From the NCBI RefSeq assembly GCF_001636055.1, contig NZ_CP011789.1, positions 1,860,001 through 1,924,000 on the forward strand: 64,000 nt of DNA. Direction: 5' to 3'. The notes under the pieces were generated by a model that saw only the letters and a program-made list of their open reading frames with translations, searched no databases and had not been told where the DNA came from. The DNA comes from Pseudomonas putida. Its GTDB lineage: Bacteria; Pseudomonadota; Gammaproteobacteria; Pseudomonadales; Pseudomonadaceae. The translations under genes and the position numbers were made by a program. How positions within the stretch are numbered: the stretch's first letter is position 1; every line of letters starts with the position of its first letter. Positions 10,631-20,191 of the stretch are shown in pieces.

Positions 10631-10649
10631 GGTAATGAGAATGCTTGTC
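10631..10649 (-). promoter_or_regulatory. Fur box upstream of bfd
   Basis: GGTAATGAGAATGCTTGTC matches the 19-bp Fur consensus at about 14 positions by eye. Its position, 45-63 bases before the bfd ATG, suits repression of bfd under iron excess. It could in principle also touch the divergent peroxiredoxin promoter. Confidence 0.65.
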
Positions 10650-10800
10650 AAAGCACTTGAAGAAAGCTTCATCTTCCCGCGACCGATGGTTCGATTCGGT
10701 CTGTCACGATAAGCCGTGTATGATGGTCGGCCTTTGTTGGATGCCGGGCGTGCCAGCCTCGCCCGGGCAACGGTTTTTCACCATCATCAGGAGATAACGA

Positions 10801-11403
10801 ATGAGCGTGCTCGTTGGTAAACAAGCCCCGGACTTCACCGTTCCAGCCGTGCTGGGCAACGGCGAGATCGTCGATAGCTTCAACCTGGCTTCGGCCATCA
10901 AGGGCAAGTACGGCCTGGTGTTCTTCTACCCGCTGGACTTCACCTTCGTCTGCCCGTCCGAGCTGATCGCCCTGGACAACCGCATTCCTGACTTCGCAGC
11001 CCGTGGCGTGGAAGTGATCGGCGTTTCGATCGACTCGCACTTCACCCACAACGCCTGGCGTAACACCCCGGTCAGCAACGGCGGTATCGGTCAGGTCAAG
11101 TACACCCTGGCTGCCGACATCACCCACGAAATCTGCAAGGCCTACGACGTCGAGTCCGAAGGCGGCGTAGCTTTCCGTGGCGCCTTCCTGATCGACAAGA
11201 ACGGTGTTGTCCGTTCGCAGATCGTCAACGACCTGCCACTGGGCCGCAACATGGACGAGCTGCTGCGTCTGGTCGACGCCCTGCAATTCCACGAAGAGCA
11301 CGGCGAAGTCTGCCCGGCCAACTGGAAGAAAGGCGACAAGGGCATGAACGCTTCGCCAGAAGGTGTTGCGGCGTACCTGAGCGAGAACGCTGGCAAGCTG
11401 TAA
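10801..11403 (+). CDS. Typical 2-Cys peroxiredoxin (alkyl hydroperoxide reductase C-like)
   Basis: A 200-residue thiol peroxidase that reduces H2O2 and organic peroxides. The peroxidatic Cys51 lies in FTFVCPSE and the resolving Cys171 in EVCPANW, with the full C-terminal arm typical of the AhpC/Prx1 subfamily. An AGGAG ribosome site lies 7 bases before the ATG. Next to bfr and bfd, it could limit peroxide chemistry when iron is moved. It may differ from the AhpC that pairs with AhpF, since no ahpF is here. Confidence 0.93.
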   Translation: MSVLVGKQAPDFTVPAVLGNGEIVDSFNLASAIKGKYGLVFFYPLDFTFVCPSELIALDNRIPDFAARGVEVIGVSIDSHFTHNAWRNTPVSNGGIGQVKYTLAADITHEICKAYDVESEGGVAFRGAFLIDKNGVVRSQIVNDLPLGRNMDELLRLVDALQFHEEHGEVCPANWKKGDKGMNASPEGVAAYLSENAGKL

Positions 11404-11414
11404 TCGCCACGCGT

Positions 11415-11444
11415 AAAAAACCGGCCCATGTGGCCGGTTTTTTT
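11415..11444 (+). terminator. Terminator after peroxiredoxin gene
   Basis: Stem CCGGCC (11421-11426) and GGCCGG (11432-11437) with a five-base loop, extended by flanking A and T runs. It may act in both directions, serving the convergent rnt gene as well. Confidence 0.88.
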
Positions 11445-11487
11445 GTGTCTGGTATCCAAGGAGCGCTGAGCGCTCCCGGATTTCGAC

Positions 11488-12162
11488 TCAGTCGTTGAAG
11501 TCGCGCCAGCCGCCCATCTCTTTCCAGCGGTTGACGATCCCGCAGAACAGCTCGGCGGTCTTCTCGGTGTCGTAACGTGCCGAATGCGCCTCGCGCCCAT
11601 CGAAGTCGATGTCGGCACTCTGGCAGGCCCGAGCCAGTACGGTCTGACCATAGGCTAGGCCGGCCAGCGTCGCGGTGTCGAAGCTGGAGAACGGGTGGAA
11701 GGGGTTGCGCTTGAGATCGTTGCGCGCCACCGCTGCGTTGAGGAAGCCCAGGTCGAAGCTGCTGTTGTGGCCAACCAGGATCGCCCGCTTGCAACCATTG
11801 GCCTTCAACGCTTTGCGCACGCCGCGGAAGATATCGGTGAGCGCGCTTTCTTCGCTCACGGCCATGCGTAGAGGGTGGTCCAGCTTGATGCCGGTGAACT
11901 CCAGCGCCGCCGCTTCGATATTCGCGCCTTCGAAAGGCTCGACACGGTAGAAGTAGGTGTGTTCCGGGAACAGGAAGCCCTTCTCGTCCATACCGATGGT
12001 GACGGCGGCGATTTCCAGCAGCGCGTCGGTGGCACTGTTGAAACCGCCGGTCTCGACGTCCACTACCACGGGCAGGTAGCCGCGGAAACGCTCGGCCATC
12101 GGGTGGCGCGAGCTGCTGCTTACCTGACCGTCCTGGTCGTCATCGTAAAGGTCTTCGCTCAC
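11488..12162 (-). CDS. rnt: Ribonuclease T
   Basis: A 224-residue DEDDh 3'-5' exonuclease that trims the CCA end of tRNA and matures stable RNA 3' ends. Visible catalytic motifs are [10 protein letters not shown] (Asp and Glu), HNSSFDLGF (Asp) and [14 protein letters not shown] (His and Asp). Its start overlaps the pyrC stop by four bases, so it is translated from the pyrC message. No defects are apparent. Confidence 0.95.
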   Translation of the reverse strand: MSEDLYDDDQDGQVSSSSRHPMAERFRGYLPVVVDVETGGFNSATDALLEIAAVTIGMDEKGFLFPEHTYFYRVEPFEGANIEAAALEFTGIKLDHPLRMAVSEESALTDIFRGVRKALKANGCKRAILVGHNSSFDLGFLNAAVARNDLKRNPFHPFSSFDTATLAGLAYGQTVLARACQSADIDFDGREAHSARYDTEKTAELFCGIVNRWKEMGGWRDFND

Positions 12163-13205
12163 GCGTTGTCCTCCAGCAGGCGCCAGCGCAGCGTTTCGCC
12201 AGCGCGCAGCGGAACCACGGTGGTGTCGCCGAACGGCAGGCTCGCCGGGGCGGTCCAGTCCTCGCGTACCAGGGTGATGGTGTCGGTGTTTGCCGGCAGG
12301 CCATAGAACGCCGGGCCGTGCAGGCTGGCGAAACCTTCCAGTTTGTCCAGGGCATTACGCTGCTCGAAGGCTTCGGCGTACAGCTCGATGGCCGCGTAGG
12401 CGGTGTAGCAGCCGGCGCAGCCGCAGGCAGCTTCTTTGGCGTGCTTGGCGTGTGGCGCCGAATCGGTGCCGAGGAAAAATTTTGGGTTGCCGCTGGTGGC
12501 CGCGTCAAGCAATGCCACCTGGTGGGTGTTGCGCTTGAGGATCGGCAGGCAATAGAAGTGTGGGCGGATACCGCCGACCAGCATGTGGTTGCGGTTGTAC
12601 AGCAAATGCTGGGCAGTGATGGTGGCGCCGACGCTGGCGGGCGCCTCGGTGACGAACTGCGCGGCATCGCTGGTGGTGATGTGCTCGAACACTACCTTGA
12701 GCGTCGGGAAACGTTCGACCAGGCGACGCATGTGCTCGTCGATGAAGCGCTTTTCGCGATCGAACACGTCGATCTCCGAGCGCGTCACTTCACCGTGGAC
12801 CAGCAGCGGCAGGCCGACCTCGGCCATTGCTTCGATCGCCGGGAAAATATTGTCGATGCTGGTCACGCCCGAGTCGGAGTTGGTCGTGGCACCGGCCGGG
12901 TAGAGCTTGGCGGCGTAGACGATGCCGCTGGCCTTGGCTGCACGAATGTCCTCGGGGCTGGTACGGTCGGTCAGGTACAGCACCATCAGCGGCTCGAAGC
13001 GGCTGCCCGTCGGACGGGCGGCGAGGATGCGCTGGCGGTAGGCGTCGGCTTCGGTGGCGTTGCGTACCGGCGGAACCAGGTTGGGCATGATGATGGCGCG
13101 GGCAAAGGTGCGCGCCACGTCGCCGACGGTATGTTGCAGCACAGCACCATCGCGCAGATGGATGTGCCAGTCGTCGGGACGCAGGAGGGTCAGGCGATCG
13201 GACAT
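12159..13205 (-). CDS. pyrC: Dihydroorotase
   Basis: The third step of pyrimidine synthesis, closing carbamoyl-aspartate to dihydroorotate. The 348-residue class II enzyme shows the zinc motif HIHLRD (His14, His16), the lysine that becomes carboxylated in [11 protein letters not shown], the later ligands in LLVHGEV and FEHITT, and the substrate-site GTDSAPH. It is the first gene of a pyrC-rnt operon. motY is divergent, with the shared promoter region at 13206-13335. Confidence 0.97.
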   Translation of the reverse strand: MSDRLTLLRPDDWHIHLRDGAVLQHTVGDVARTFARAIIMPNLVPPVRNATEADAYRQRILAARPTGSRFEPLMVLYLTDRTSPEDIRAAKASGIVYAAKLYPAGATTNSDSGVTSIDNIFPAIEAMAEVGLPLLVHGEVTRSEIDVFDREKRFIDEHMRRLVERFPTLKVVFEHITTSDAAQFVTEAPASVGATITAQHLLYNRNHMLVGGIRPHFYCLPILKRNTHQVALLDAATSGNPKFFLGTDSAPHAKHAKEAACGCAGCYTAYAAIELYAEAFEQRNALDKLEGFASLHGPAFYGLPANTDTITLVREDWTAPASLPFGDTTVVPLRAGETLRWRLLEDNA

Positions 13206-13335
13206 TGGGGTTTCCAGGCGGTTCGAACTCAGGCGTCAATGCTACCGGAAAACCCAGTGGGCAGCACGGCTATCAAGTTTTCCGACGAGCGTCCGATAGC
13301 CTGCAGGTAAGCCGTCAGAATCTGTGGAGCCGCCC

Positions 13336-14307
13336 GTGCGCCAGCGTTACCTACTCCTGTTCAGCCTGTGTGCCAGCCTGCCGGCCGGAGCACTTACCTT
13401 CCAGACTCGCATGGAGAACATTGCCTGGAAGGTCGAGGGCGACCAGTTCGAGTGCCGGCTGATCCAGCCGATCGACGGTTTCGGCAGCGGTGAGTTCGTG
13501 CGTCGTGCAGGTGAGCAGCCGGTCTTCCAGCTGCGGTCGGACAGCAATGCACTGGGCGCAGGTTCGGCAACGCTGCTGGCCGCCGCTGCCCCTTGGCAGC
13601 CCGGGCGTGGCGACATCAACTTGGGGGCGGTGCGCATGGGCCGCAATGGCGTGCTGTTCAGCACTTCGCAGGGCCAGGCCAGCCGCTTGATCAATGGTCT
13701 GCTGGACGGTCGCAGCACCGTGGTGCGCAACTACGCCGGCGAGGGCGGCCGGCCGATGGAGGTGCATGTGCTTCCGGTGAGTTTCGCCAAGGCCTATAGC
13801 GACTACCAATTGTGTGCCGCCAAACTCCTGCCGATGAACTATGACCAGATTCGCCAGACGCAGGTGCCGTTCCCCGGCACCGGCTTCGATCTGGACAGTG
13901 CAGCGCGCGCGCGCCTGGACGTGATACTCGATTATCTGAAGGCCGACCCATCGGTCAATCACATCGAGCTTGATGGGCACTCCGACAACAGCGGTAACCG
14001 CCTGACCAATCGCGACGCTTCGCGCCGTCGCGCGCTGGCGGTGGCTGAATACCTCAAGGCCCACGGTGTGCCGGAAGAGCAGATCACCGTACGTTTCCAT
14101 GGCGAGCGCTACCCGCTGGCCAAGAACAATACAGCCGCCAACCGCGCCCGCAATCGCCGGGTCAACATCCAGCTCGACCGTGTCACGCCGATCGAGAAAC
14201 CTACTGAAAAGCCTCGCGATGCAACACCTGTCGCCCCGGCGCAGCCGGCGGCCGCTACGCCGGCCAGCGTGCCTGCGGCATTGCCGGCGGGTGCGAAGAA
14301 AGTCTGA
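13336..14307 (+). CDS. motY: Flagellar stator accessory protein MotY (OmpA family)
   Basis: An exported peptidoglycan-binding protein that forms part of the T-ring and anchors MotAB/CD stators in Pseudomonas. It has 323 residues from the GTG at 13336, which has GGAG six bases before it; another GTG at 13324 is less well placed. A signal peptide of about 18 residues precedes [15 protein letters not shown], the MotY N-domain. The OmpA/MotB domain (about 175-295) contains [10 protein letters not shown] and NRARNRRV. A Pro/Ala-rich tail follows. In P. aeruginosa motY also sits between pyrC and argG, which supports the call. Confidence 0.88.
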   Translation: MRQRYLLLFSLCASLPAGALTFQTRMENIAWKVEGDQFECRLIQPIDGFGSGEFVRRAGEQPVFQLRSDSNALGAGSATLLAAAAPWQPGRGDINLGAVRMGRNGVLFSTSQGQASRLINGLLDGRSTVVRNYAGEGGRPMEVHVLPVSFAKAYSDYQLCAAKLLPMNYDQIRQTQVPFPGTGFDLDSAARARLDVILDYLKADPSVNHIELDGHSDNSGNRLTNRDASRRRALAVAEYLKAHGVPEEQITVRFHGERYPLAKNNTAANRARNRRVNIQLDRVTPIEKPTEKPRDATPVAPAQPAAATPASVPAALPAGAKKV

Positions 14308-14339
14308 CTGCGACCACGGGTCGCGCTCACGACATTTCC

Positions 14340-14400
14340 TGTCGCTTTGTCATCACAAGCTGTCGCGCCACTGTAAATTCCCCCGCGAGATCGGTAGAAT
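14340..14400 (+). promoter_or_regulatory. argG promoter with tandem ArgR half-sites
   Basis: TGTCGC-N8-CA (14340-14355) and an exact TGTCGC-N8-AA (14361-14376) lie 21 bp apart on the plus strand. The second covers the likely -35 region (14372-14377) of a promoter with -10 TAGAAT (14395-14400). Repression by arginine-bound ArgR is the natural reading. Confidence 0.7.
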
Positions 14401-14435
14401 CGACGGCTTTCCGTACAACCCCGTGGAGTGATGGC

Positions 14436-15653
14436 ATGGCGGACGTAAAAAAGGTCGTACTGGCGTATTCCGGCGGCCTTGATACTTCGGTGATTCTCAA
14501 GTGGCTGCAAGACACCTACAACTGTGAAGTGGTGACCTTCACCGCAGATCTTGGCCAGGGTGAAGAGGTCGAGCCGGCCCGTGCCAAGGCACAGGCAATG
14601 GGCGTCAAGGAAATCTACATCGACGACCTGCGCGAAGAGTTCGTGCGAGATTTCGTCTTCCCGATGTTCCGCGCCAACACCGTGTATGAAGGCGAGTACC
14701 TGCTGGGTACCTCCATCGCCCGTCCGCTGATCGCCAAGCGCCTGATCGAAATCGCCAACGAAACCGGCGCTGACGCCATTTCCCACGGCGCCACCGGCAA
14801 GGGTAACGACCAAGTGCGTTTCGAGCTGGGGGCCTACGCGCTCAAGCCAGGTGTCAAGGTCATCGCACCATGGCGTGAGTGGGACCTGCTGTCCCGCGAA
14901 AAACTCATGGACTATGCCGAGAAGCACGGCATTCCGATCGAGCGTCACGGCAAGAAGAAGTCGCCGTACTCGATGGACGCCAACCTGCTGCACATCTCCT
15001 ACGAAGGCGGTGTCCTGGAAGATACCTGGACCGAGCACGAGGAAGACATGTGGCGTTGGAGCGTCTCTCCGGAGAACGCCCCTGACCAGGCCACCTACAT
15101 CGAGCTGACCTACCGCAATGGCGACATCGTCGCCATCGACGGCGTCGAGAAGACCCCGGCCACCGTGCTCGCAGACCTCAACCGCATCGGCGGCGCCAAC
15201 GGCATCGGTCGTCTGGACATCGTCGAGAACCGCTACGTCGGCATGAAGTCGCGCGGCTGCTACGAGACGCCTGGCGGCACCATCATGCTGCGTGCTCACC
15301 GTGCCATCGAGTCGATCACCCTGGACCGCGAAGTCGCTCACCTCAAAGATGAGCTGATGCCCAAGTACGCCAGCCTGATCTACACCGGCTACTGGTGGAG
15401 CCCCGAGCGTCTGATGCTGCAGCAGATGATCGATGCTTCGCAGACCAATGTGAACGGTGTCGTGCGCCTGAAGCTGTACAAGGGCAATGTCACCGTGGTG
15501 GGTCGCAAGTCGGATGACTCGCTGTTCGACGCCAACATCGCGACCTTCGAGGAAGATGGGGGCGCCTACAACCAGGCCGATGCTGCCGGCTTCATCAAGC
15601 TCAACGCACTGCGCATGCGCATTGCCGCCAACAAGGGCCGTTCGTTGCTCTGA
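14436..15653 (+). CDS. argG: Argininosuccinate synthase
   Basis: Joins citrulline and aspartate with ATP in arginine synthesis, the step after argF. The 405-residue protein begins with the PP-loop [11 protein letters not shown] (10-20), and [13 protein letters not shown] and SHGATG mark the citrulline and ATP sites. The start follows GTGGAG. It is transcribed alone between its ArgR site and a strong terminator. Confidence 0.97.
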   Translation: MADVKKVVLAYSGGLDTSVILKWLQDTYNCEVVTFTADLGQGEEVEPARAKAQAMGVKEIYIDDLREEFVRDFVFPMFRANTVYEGEYLLGTSIARPLIAKRLIEIANETGADAISHGATGKGNDQVRFELGAYALKPGVKVIAPWREWDLLSREKLMDYAEKHGIPIERHGKKKSPYSMDANLLHISYEGGVLEDTWTEHEEDMWRWSVSPENAPDQATYIELTYRNGDIVAIDGVEKTPATVLADLNRIGGANGIGRLDIVENRYVGMKSRGCYETPGGTIMLRAHRAIESITLDREVAHLKDELMPKYASLIYTGYWWSPERLMLQQMIDASQTNVNGVVRLKLYKGNVTVVGRKSDDSLFDANIATFEEDGGAYNQADAAGFIKLNALRMRIAANKGRSLL

Positions 15654-15669
15654 GTTTTGGCAGGTTGTG

Positions 15670-15703
15670 AAAAACCCGGCCCTTGTTGGCCGGGTTTTTT
15701 TTT
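15670..15703 (+). terminator. Terminator of argG
   Basis: Stem CCCGGCC (15675-15681) and GGCCGGG (15688-15694), extended by A/T pairs and followed by nine T residues. Confidence 0.92.
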
Positions 15704-15715
15704 GCCCTTCTGTAC

Positions 15716-16147
15716 CTACAGCGCAATCTTTTCTCCTTTCTTGATGGCACGCACCGACAGTTGGATGCAGGAGTGTGCGCTCAGGTTATAGAGCGTCCAG
15801 CGCCGTTCGTGCTGTGGGGGTTTAATCAGTTCGGGCAGGATCTCGGTTTCGATGGTCTGGCGCACATCCGACCCGAACAGCGTGGCCGAGGCTGCTTCAC
15901 CCTCGCCATAATCGTCGGCTGACCGATGTACAGCTCTGTGTTCCGGCGTGTAGAGCGATTCGTAGTTGAAGTTGAGGGTCAGGAAGAACAGTACTGTCAG
16001 AAAGAACGGAAACCCTATTAGAAACCAGGTGTACATCACCTGGCTCTCTGGGTTCAGAAACGGTAGCGAGGCGATCGCCGATGCTTCGATGACGCTGGCG
16101 AAGATGGCGATAATTCCCAAGGGGGTGATCTTTGCGGGATTATTCAT
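15716..16147 (-). CDS. Small membrane protein of unknown function
   Basis: A 143-residue protein from the ATG at 16145-16147, chosen because AGGAGA lies 9 bases upstream; a longer frame exists but is not preceded by a good site. Two hydrophobic spans are visible, at about 8-26 (LGIIAIFASVIEASAIASL) and about 35-58 (VMYTWFLIGFPFFLTVLFFLT). A soluble C-terminal part of about 85 residues follows and starts with NYESLYTPEHRAVHR. Both ends are likely cytoplasmic. I do not recognise the family; it stands alone after argG. Confidence 0.65.
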   Translation of the reverse strand: MNNPAKITPLGIIAIFASVIEASAIASLPFLNPESQVMYTWFLIGFPFFLTVLFFLTLNFNYESLYTPEHRAVHRSADDYGEGEAASATLFGSDVRQTIETEILPELIKPPQHERRWTLYNLSAHSCIQLSVRAIKKGEKIAL

Positions 16148-16522
16148 GGCATTCGATCTCCTGGTGTCAGCGCATCTGTATCGCTTCTGGCTCCCTGTGA
16201 AAACGTCTGTTCTTTCCTCATCAGGAAAGAACACCGCTTTGCTGGCAGGGCAATAAATCTTTCTTTATCAGAAGATCGAAATGTCCCACCGCTTTGAGGC
16301 GTTATCCCCACCTGTCGCTTTTCCTGTTCATGCTAGTTTTCACGAGCATGTTGCCGAATGGATAGACATCGATTAGTGCGGCGCAATGGGTGTAGGAAGT
16401 TTCTATTAACGATGTAAGTTTCATCTTTGAGTGCTCTCTATCAGGGAATGGCTGCGCCATTACGCTATTGGCTCGGTTATCTTGGCGTGTCAAAACTAGA
16501 ATAATGGATCAATGGATATCCC
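16148..16522. other. Intergenic region between divergent genes
   Basis: This 375-bp stretch, clearly more AT-rich than its neighbours, separates the small membrane protein gene from the response-regulator gene. I find no credible coding frame. It contains one inverted repeat, CATGCT (16329-16334) / AGCATG (16345-16350), with a 10-base gap, which could bind a dimeric regulator. Promoters for both genes should lie here. Confidence 0.4.
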
Positions 16523-17149
16523 ATGAATAAAGTACTTATCGTGGATGATCATCCGGTCATTCGCTTGGCCGTACGTATGTTGATGGAGCGGCATGGATAT
16601 GAAGTGGTGGCGGAAACGGACAATGGGGTGGATGCGCTGCAACTGACCCGAGAGTGTCTGCCGGATATCGTCGTGCTCGATATCGGTATACCCAAACTCG
16701 ACGGTCTGGAAGTGATCGCACGGATGACCGCTGCAAGTCCGGGCAGCAAGGTATTGGTACTGACATCGCAGGCACCGGGGCATTTCTCCATGCGTTGCAT
16801 GCAGGCCGGGTCTGCAGGTTATGTGTGCAAACAGCAGGAATTGACCGAGCTGCTCAGTGCAATCAAGGCCGTGCTGTCGGGTTACAGCTACTTTCCCAAC
16901 CAGGCGTTGCACAAGACCCGTAGCGGTGTCACTGGCGGCAGTGAGACGGAGATGGTCGAACGCCTCTCAGGGCGTGAAATGATGGTATTGCAACAGTTGG
17001 CAAGGGGGCGCACGAACAAGGAAATCGCTGACAGCATGTTTCTCAGCAACAAAACTGTCAGCACCTACAAGACCCGACTGCTACTCAAGCTCAATGCCCG
17101 GTCTTTGGTCGATCTGATCGAGCTGGCCCAGCGTCATGGCTTGGCCTGA
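16523..17149 (+). CDS. Orphan BvgA-like response regulator (NarL/FixJ type)
   Basis: A 208-residue two-domain regulator. The receiver domain has the acidic pair Asp8-Asp9, phospho-acceptor Asp53 in VVLDIGIPKLDGLEVI, and Lys103. A LuxR-type helix-turn-helix occupies about 146-205 (LSGREMMVLQQLARGRTNKE, then SNKTVSTYKTRLLLKLN). The IGIPKLDGLEVIAR and IADSMFLSNKTVSTYKTRLL stretches are strikingly like Bordetella BvgA; P. aeruginosa RocA1-type regulators belong to the same group. No sensor kinase is encoded nearby, so the partner must be elsewhere. Targets are unknown. Confidence 0.85.
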   Translation: MNKVLIVDDHPVIRLAVRMLMERHGYEVVAETDNGVDALQLTRECLPDIVVLDIGIPKLDGLEVIARMTAASPGSKVLVLTSQAPGHFSMRCMQAGSAGYVCKQQELTELLSAIKAVLSGYSYFPNQALHKTRSGVTGGSETEMVERLSGREMMVLQQLARGRTNKEIADSMFLSNKTVSTYKTRLLLKLNARSLVDLIELAQRHGLA

Positions 17150-17154
17150 AACAG

Positions 17155-17181
17155 AAAAGCCTCCTTTGCGGGAGGCTTTTT
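17155..17181. terminator. Terminator after response regulator
   Basis: GCCTCC (17159-17164) pairs with GGAGGC (17171-17176), preceded by AAAA and followed by TTTTT, so it can also serve the convergent 56-codon gene. Confidence 0.9.
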
Positions 17182-17188
17182 CGCAGCG

Positions 17189-17359
17189 CTACAGATCGTA
17201 ATCGAAATCAGCCAGCTGCCTTTGCAGGCGCCGTTCTTCCAACAGATTGTCGATGGTGCGGCGTTTGCTGAGGTTGGTCTTCGCGGTTTCTACCTGGGGT
17301 TCGTCTTCGTCCTGCGCAACGAAATCATCTTCGATCAGCTCGTCTTTATCGGTGCTCAT
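17189..17359 (-). CDS. Small acidic protein, PA3496 type
   Basis: A 56-residue protein beginning MSTDKDELIEDDFVAQ and ending DFDYDL. It has a very acidic N-terminal half (runs of D and E) and a basic, coiled-coil-prone middle (KRRTIDNLLEERRLQRQL). A small protein of this type lies next to nth in P. aeruginosa (PA3496) and has been tentatively linked to envelope integrity; I cannot confirm a function. Codon use is like the neighbours, and the gene ends just before a terminator. Its conserved position upstream of nth supports it as real. Confidence 0.75.
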   Translation of the reverse strand: MSTDKDELIEDDFVAQDEDEPQVETAKTNLSKRRTIDNLLEERRLQRQLADFDYDL

Positions 17360-17463
17360 GTGTCACTCCAAGCCAAAGGGCCATTGGCCGTCCTTATAGC
17401 GAGAATCACGGAGTCGGTAAAAAAGATTTTTTCAATCGAATTGGTTGGTTTTTCGCTATTGCC

Positions 17464-18102
17464 TCAATCGTCAGAGGTCTTGTCCCTGTACTCGCACAAG
17501 TCTTCGATCCTGCAGCTGCCACAGCGTGGCTTGCGTGCCTGGCAGACGTAGCGCCCGTGGAGAATGAGCCAGTGGTGGGCGTCGAGCAGGTAATCCCTTG
17601 GTACGAATTTCATCAGCTTCTTCTCGACGTCCAGTACCGTCTTGCCCGGCGCGATGCCGGTGCGATTGCTGACGCGGAAGATGTGCGTATCGACCGCCAT
17701 GGCCAGTTGGCCAAAGGCGGTATTGAGCACCACGTTCGCAGTCTTGCGACCGACGCCGGGCAATGCCTCTAGTGCTTCGCGCGTTTGCGGGACTTCGCTG
17801 CCGTGTTGCTCTATCAGCAAGCGGCAGGTCTCGATGACGTTCTTCGCCTTGCTGTTGTAAAGGCCGATGGTCTTGATGTATTCGCTCAAACCCTCGACCC
17901 CCAGGGCATAAATAGCCTCGGGCGTATTGGCGATAGGGTAGAGCCGCGCGGTCGACTTGTTGACGCCGACATCCGTCGCCTGCGCGGAAAGGATGACGGC
18001 AATCAGCAGTTCGAAGGGCGTGGTATAGGCCAATTCGGTTTTTGGTTCAGGATTGTCTTCGTGCAGCCTGCGGAAGATCTCCAGGCGTTTGGCGGCATTC
18101 AT
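17464..18102 (-). CDS. nth: Endonuclease III (DNA glycosylase/AP lyase)
   Basis: Removes oxidised pyrimidines and nicks at AP sites. The 212-residue protein has the helix-hairpin-helix LPGVGRKTANVV with catalytic Lys120, the catalytic Asp138 in VDTH, and four [4Fe-4S] cysteines (187, 194, 197, 203). It begins four bases after the rnfE stop, so it is the last gene of the rnf operon; rsx/rnf-nth linkage is widespread in gammaproteobacteria. Confidence 0.97.
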   Translation of the reverse strand: MNAAKRLEIFRRLHEDNPEPKTELAYTTPFELLIAVILSAQATDVGVNKSTARLYPIANTPEAIYALGVEGLSEYIKTIGLYNSKAKNVIETCRLLIEQHGSEVPQTREALEALPGVGRKTANVVLNTAFGQLAMAVDTHIFRVSNRTGIAPGKTVLDVEKKLMKFVPRDYLLDAHHWLILHGRYVCQARKPRCGSCRIEDLCEYRDKTSDD

Positions 18103-18106
18103 GAGG

Positions 18107-18628
18107 TCAAAGCGTTCCTTGACGGCTTGAGGTGGCAGGGGCCGGACGCAGGCGATTGTACAAGGCCAGGAGCAGGCCGAGCAGTATCAATGCGCCGGGT
18201 GTCAGGACCGCCAGGTGGATGCCGGCACTCTGTCCCAGCCATTGGCGGCAGGCACCCAATATCAGGTACAGGCCCATCAGGCCCAGCAGATGCCGGATGA
18301 GCGCCGGCCAGCGCCCAGTGTGCGATGCCAGGGCATCCACAGCGACGCAGTGCAGGCTCAGCAGGGCAGGATAATGGCCCAGGCTCAGCGCCAGCGGGAG
18401 CGCCCAGGCGTTCAGGCCCAATTGCAGGCAGCTCGCCAGGGCGGCGGCGAGTATCAGGCTGGCGATGATCCGCGGGGCACCGATCATGCGGCGCAGAGGT
18501 CGCGTCAGCGCTTGGTGGCCGACTACCAGCAACAGGGTCGACAATCCGATTACCAGCGCGTTCGCCAGGGTCTGGGTGGCGCCGAGCAAAGGGGCCAGGG
18601 CACTGCCCAGCAGCCAGAACCTATTCAT
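18107..18628 (-). CDS. rnfE: Rnf complex membrane subunit E, diverged
   Basis: A 173-residue polytopic protein related to RnfE/RsxE (about 230 residues in E. coli). The start MNRFWLLGS at 18626-18628 overlaps rnfG by eight bases. The usual LCPLLAVT motif that carries a [2Fe-2S] cysteine reads LAPLLGAT here, with Ala12 in place of Cys. The second expected cysteine, in the TNC motif, aligns with Cys94 (LHC). Several hydrophobic spans are kept, but the protein is shorter. It is part of the rnfA-B-D-G-E-nth operon. The assignment rests on gene order and the N-terminal alignment. Confidence 0.8.
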   Translation of the reverse strand: MNRFWLLGSALAPLLGATQTLANALVIGLSTLLLVVGHQALTRPLRRMIGAPRIIASLILAAALASCLQLGLNAWALPLALSLGHYPALLSLHCVAVDALASHTGRWPALIRHLLGLMGLYLILGACRQWLGQSAGIHLAVLTPGALILLGLLLALYNRLRPAPATSSRQGTL

Positions 18629-19223
18629 CGGTGGTGTGCTCCAACAGACTGCTGCGATGTGCATCGAAGTAGCGCAGGGCATCCTGCAAGGCCGCCATCA
18701 CTGCGCGTGAGGTGACGGTGGCGCCGGCCAACTGGTCGAAGTCGCCTTGATCGCGTTTCACCGCCCAGTTGGCCTCTGCGCCTTGCCGGTCGAATTGCTC
18801 AATCCAGTGGCTCGCACGGTCGCCTAGTTGCCCGCCGAGCCCCGGGCTTTCTTCCTGTGCCAGCACCCGTGTCGCGATCAGGCGGCCATGGGGATCGATG
18901 GCGATCGACAGCATGATGGGGCCAGCATATCCCTGGGTCTGGCTGCGTAGCACGATGGCACTGGTAGTGCTGGCCAGGGTTGCGCGGTAGCCGCCCAGTA
19001 GCCGACTGTGCTGCAGTTCGGTGTTGGTGATAGGTAGAGGCGCTTGCAGTGGATCGTTGTCGTACCGCTGTGGGGGCAGCACCGCCAGCCATTGTTGTTC
19101 TTGCAGCTCTCGTGCGGCATCGGCAATGGGCGCAGACGTCCACTGCCGCCAGACCAGGGTGGCGGCGACGGCCAGGACGGCGACCAAGGCAAGGTAGAGC
19201 AGGTCGCGCAGCCTCGCGTTCAT
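18621..19223 (-). CDS. rnfG: Rnf complex flavoprotein subunit G
   Basis: A 200-residue protein with one N-terminal membrane helix (about 7-24) and a periplasmic FMN-binding domain. The covalent FMN attachment motif is AGATVTSRAV near residue 176 (Thr in SGATxTS-type motifs), and GGQLGD lies earlier in the flavin domain. The ATG at 19221-19223 overlaps the rnfD stop by four bases; the longer open frame upstream is antisense-like sequence within rnfD. Electrons would pass from here to or from the membrane subunits. Confidence 0.9.
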   Translation of the reverse strand: MNARLRDLLYLALVAVLAVAATLVWRQWTSAPIADAARELQEQQWLAVLPPQRYDNDPLQAPLPITNTELQHSRLLGGYRATLASTTSAIVLRSQTQGYAGPIMLSIAIDPHGRLIATRVLAQEESPGLGGQLGDRASHWIEQFDRQGAEANWAVKRDQGDFDQLAGATVTSRAVMAALQDALRYFDAHRSSLLEHTTDE

Positions 19224-20191
19224 GATGTGAGGGCCTGGCGCCGGGCTGCAAGGCGATCGAGCGCCGGTACTCCCAGGTTCATCAGCAGTACCGCGAAAGC
19301 CGTGCCGTCGGGGTAACTGCCCCAGGTGCGTATCAAGTAGATCAGCAGCCCGCAGCCGATGCCGAACAACAGGCGGGCTAGCGGCAGGCGAGGGCCGGAC
19401 ACCGGTTCGGTGGCTATGAAGAACGCCGCCAGCATGGTCGATCCGCTGAACAGGTGAAGCAACGGTGAGCCGTGAGAGTCCGACCCCGAGCCGTTCCAGA
19501 ACAGCAGGCTGACGACCAGTAGCGCACCCAGTAGCCCCGCTGGGGCATGCCAGCTGAACACGCGGCGCTGCAGGAGAAAGATGCCGCCCAGCAGGAATGC
19601 CAGGTTCAGCCATTCGCTGGTGCGCCCACCGAGGTTACCGAAGCCGGGGTTGCTGGCGAACAGCTCGTCGAGGGTCAGGCTGCGGTTGTGGCGCAGCACG
19701 TCGAGTACCGTGGGGCCGGCCCAGGCATCGATCTGCGTGCCGTCGCCGAATACCAGGCCCAGGCTGTCTGCCAGTTGGAGGTTGCCCGTCGGCCAGTGGG
19801 TCATTTGCAGCGGGAAGCTCAGCAGCACGAAGGCGTATCCCAGCATGGCCGGGTTGAACGGATTGCGGCCGACGCCGCCGAATGCGTGCTTGCCCAGGGG
19901 GATCGCCACCAGCACCGCGGTCATCGGCAGCCACCAGGGCGCCAGGGTGGGCAGGGCGATCGCCAGCAGCACGGCGCTGACCAGCGCGCTGCCGTCGCTG
20001 AGGAAAGGGCGTATTGGCTGGCCACGCAGATACAGCGATACCGCCTCGCAGGTCAGTGCCGTTGCGCTGCACAACAGCAGGTTGAACAGCACGCCCCAAC
20101 CCTGCAACCAGAGCAGGCATAGCAGGCCAGGGACACAGGCCAGCAGCACCTGGCCCATGGCATTGCGCTGGCGGCTGTCAGGCGCCTGCAT
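19220..20191 (-). CDS. rnfD: Rnf complex membrane flavoprotein subunit D
   Basis: A 323-residue polytopic protein of the NqrB/RnfD family. The covalent-FMN segment usually written SGATPLD reads AGPTVLD here, keeping the threonine. [19 protein letters not shown] is the most conserved family motif and is intact. The start [13 protein letters not shown] at 20189-20191 overlaps rnfB by 14 bases; an alternative ATG lies at 20158. Directly upstream is rnfB, where rnfC would normally stand, so the C subunit is missing. Confidence 0.88.
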   Translation of the reverse strand: MQAPDSRQRNAMGQVLLACVPGLLCLLWLQGWGVLFNLLLCSATALTCEAVSLYLRGQPIRPFLSDGSALVSAVLLAIALPTLAPWWLPMTAVLVAIPLGKHAFGGVGRNPFNPAMLGYAFVLLSFPLQMTHWPTGNLQLADSLGLVFGDGTQIDAWAGPTVLDVLRHNRSLTLDELFASNPGFGNLGGRTSEWLNLAFLLGGIFLLQRRVFSWHAPAGLLGALLVVSLLFWNGSGSDSHGSPLLHLFSGSTMLAAFFIATEPVSGPRLPLARLLFGIGCGLLIYLIRTWGSYPDGTAFAVLLMNLGVPALDRLAARRQALTS

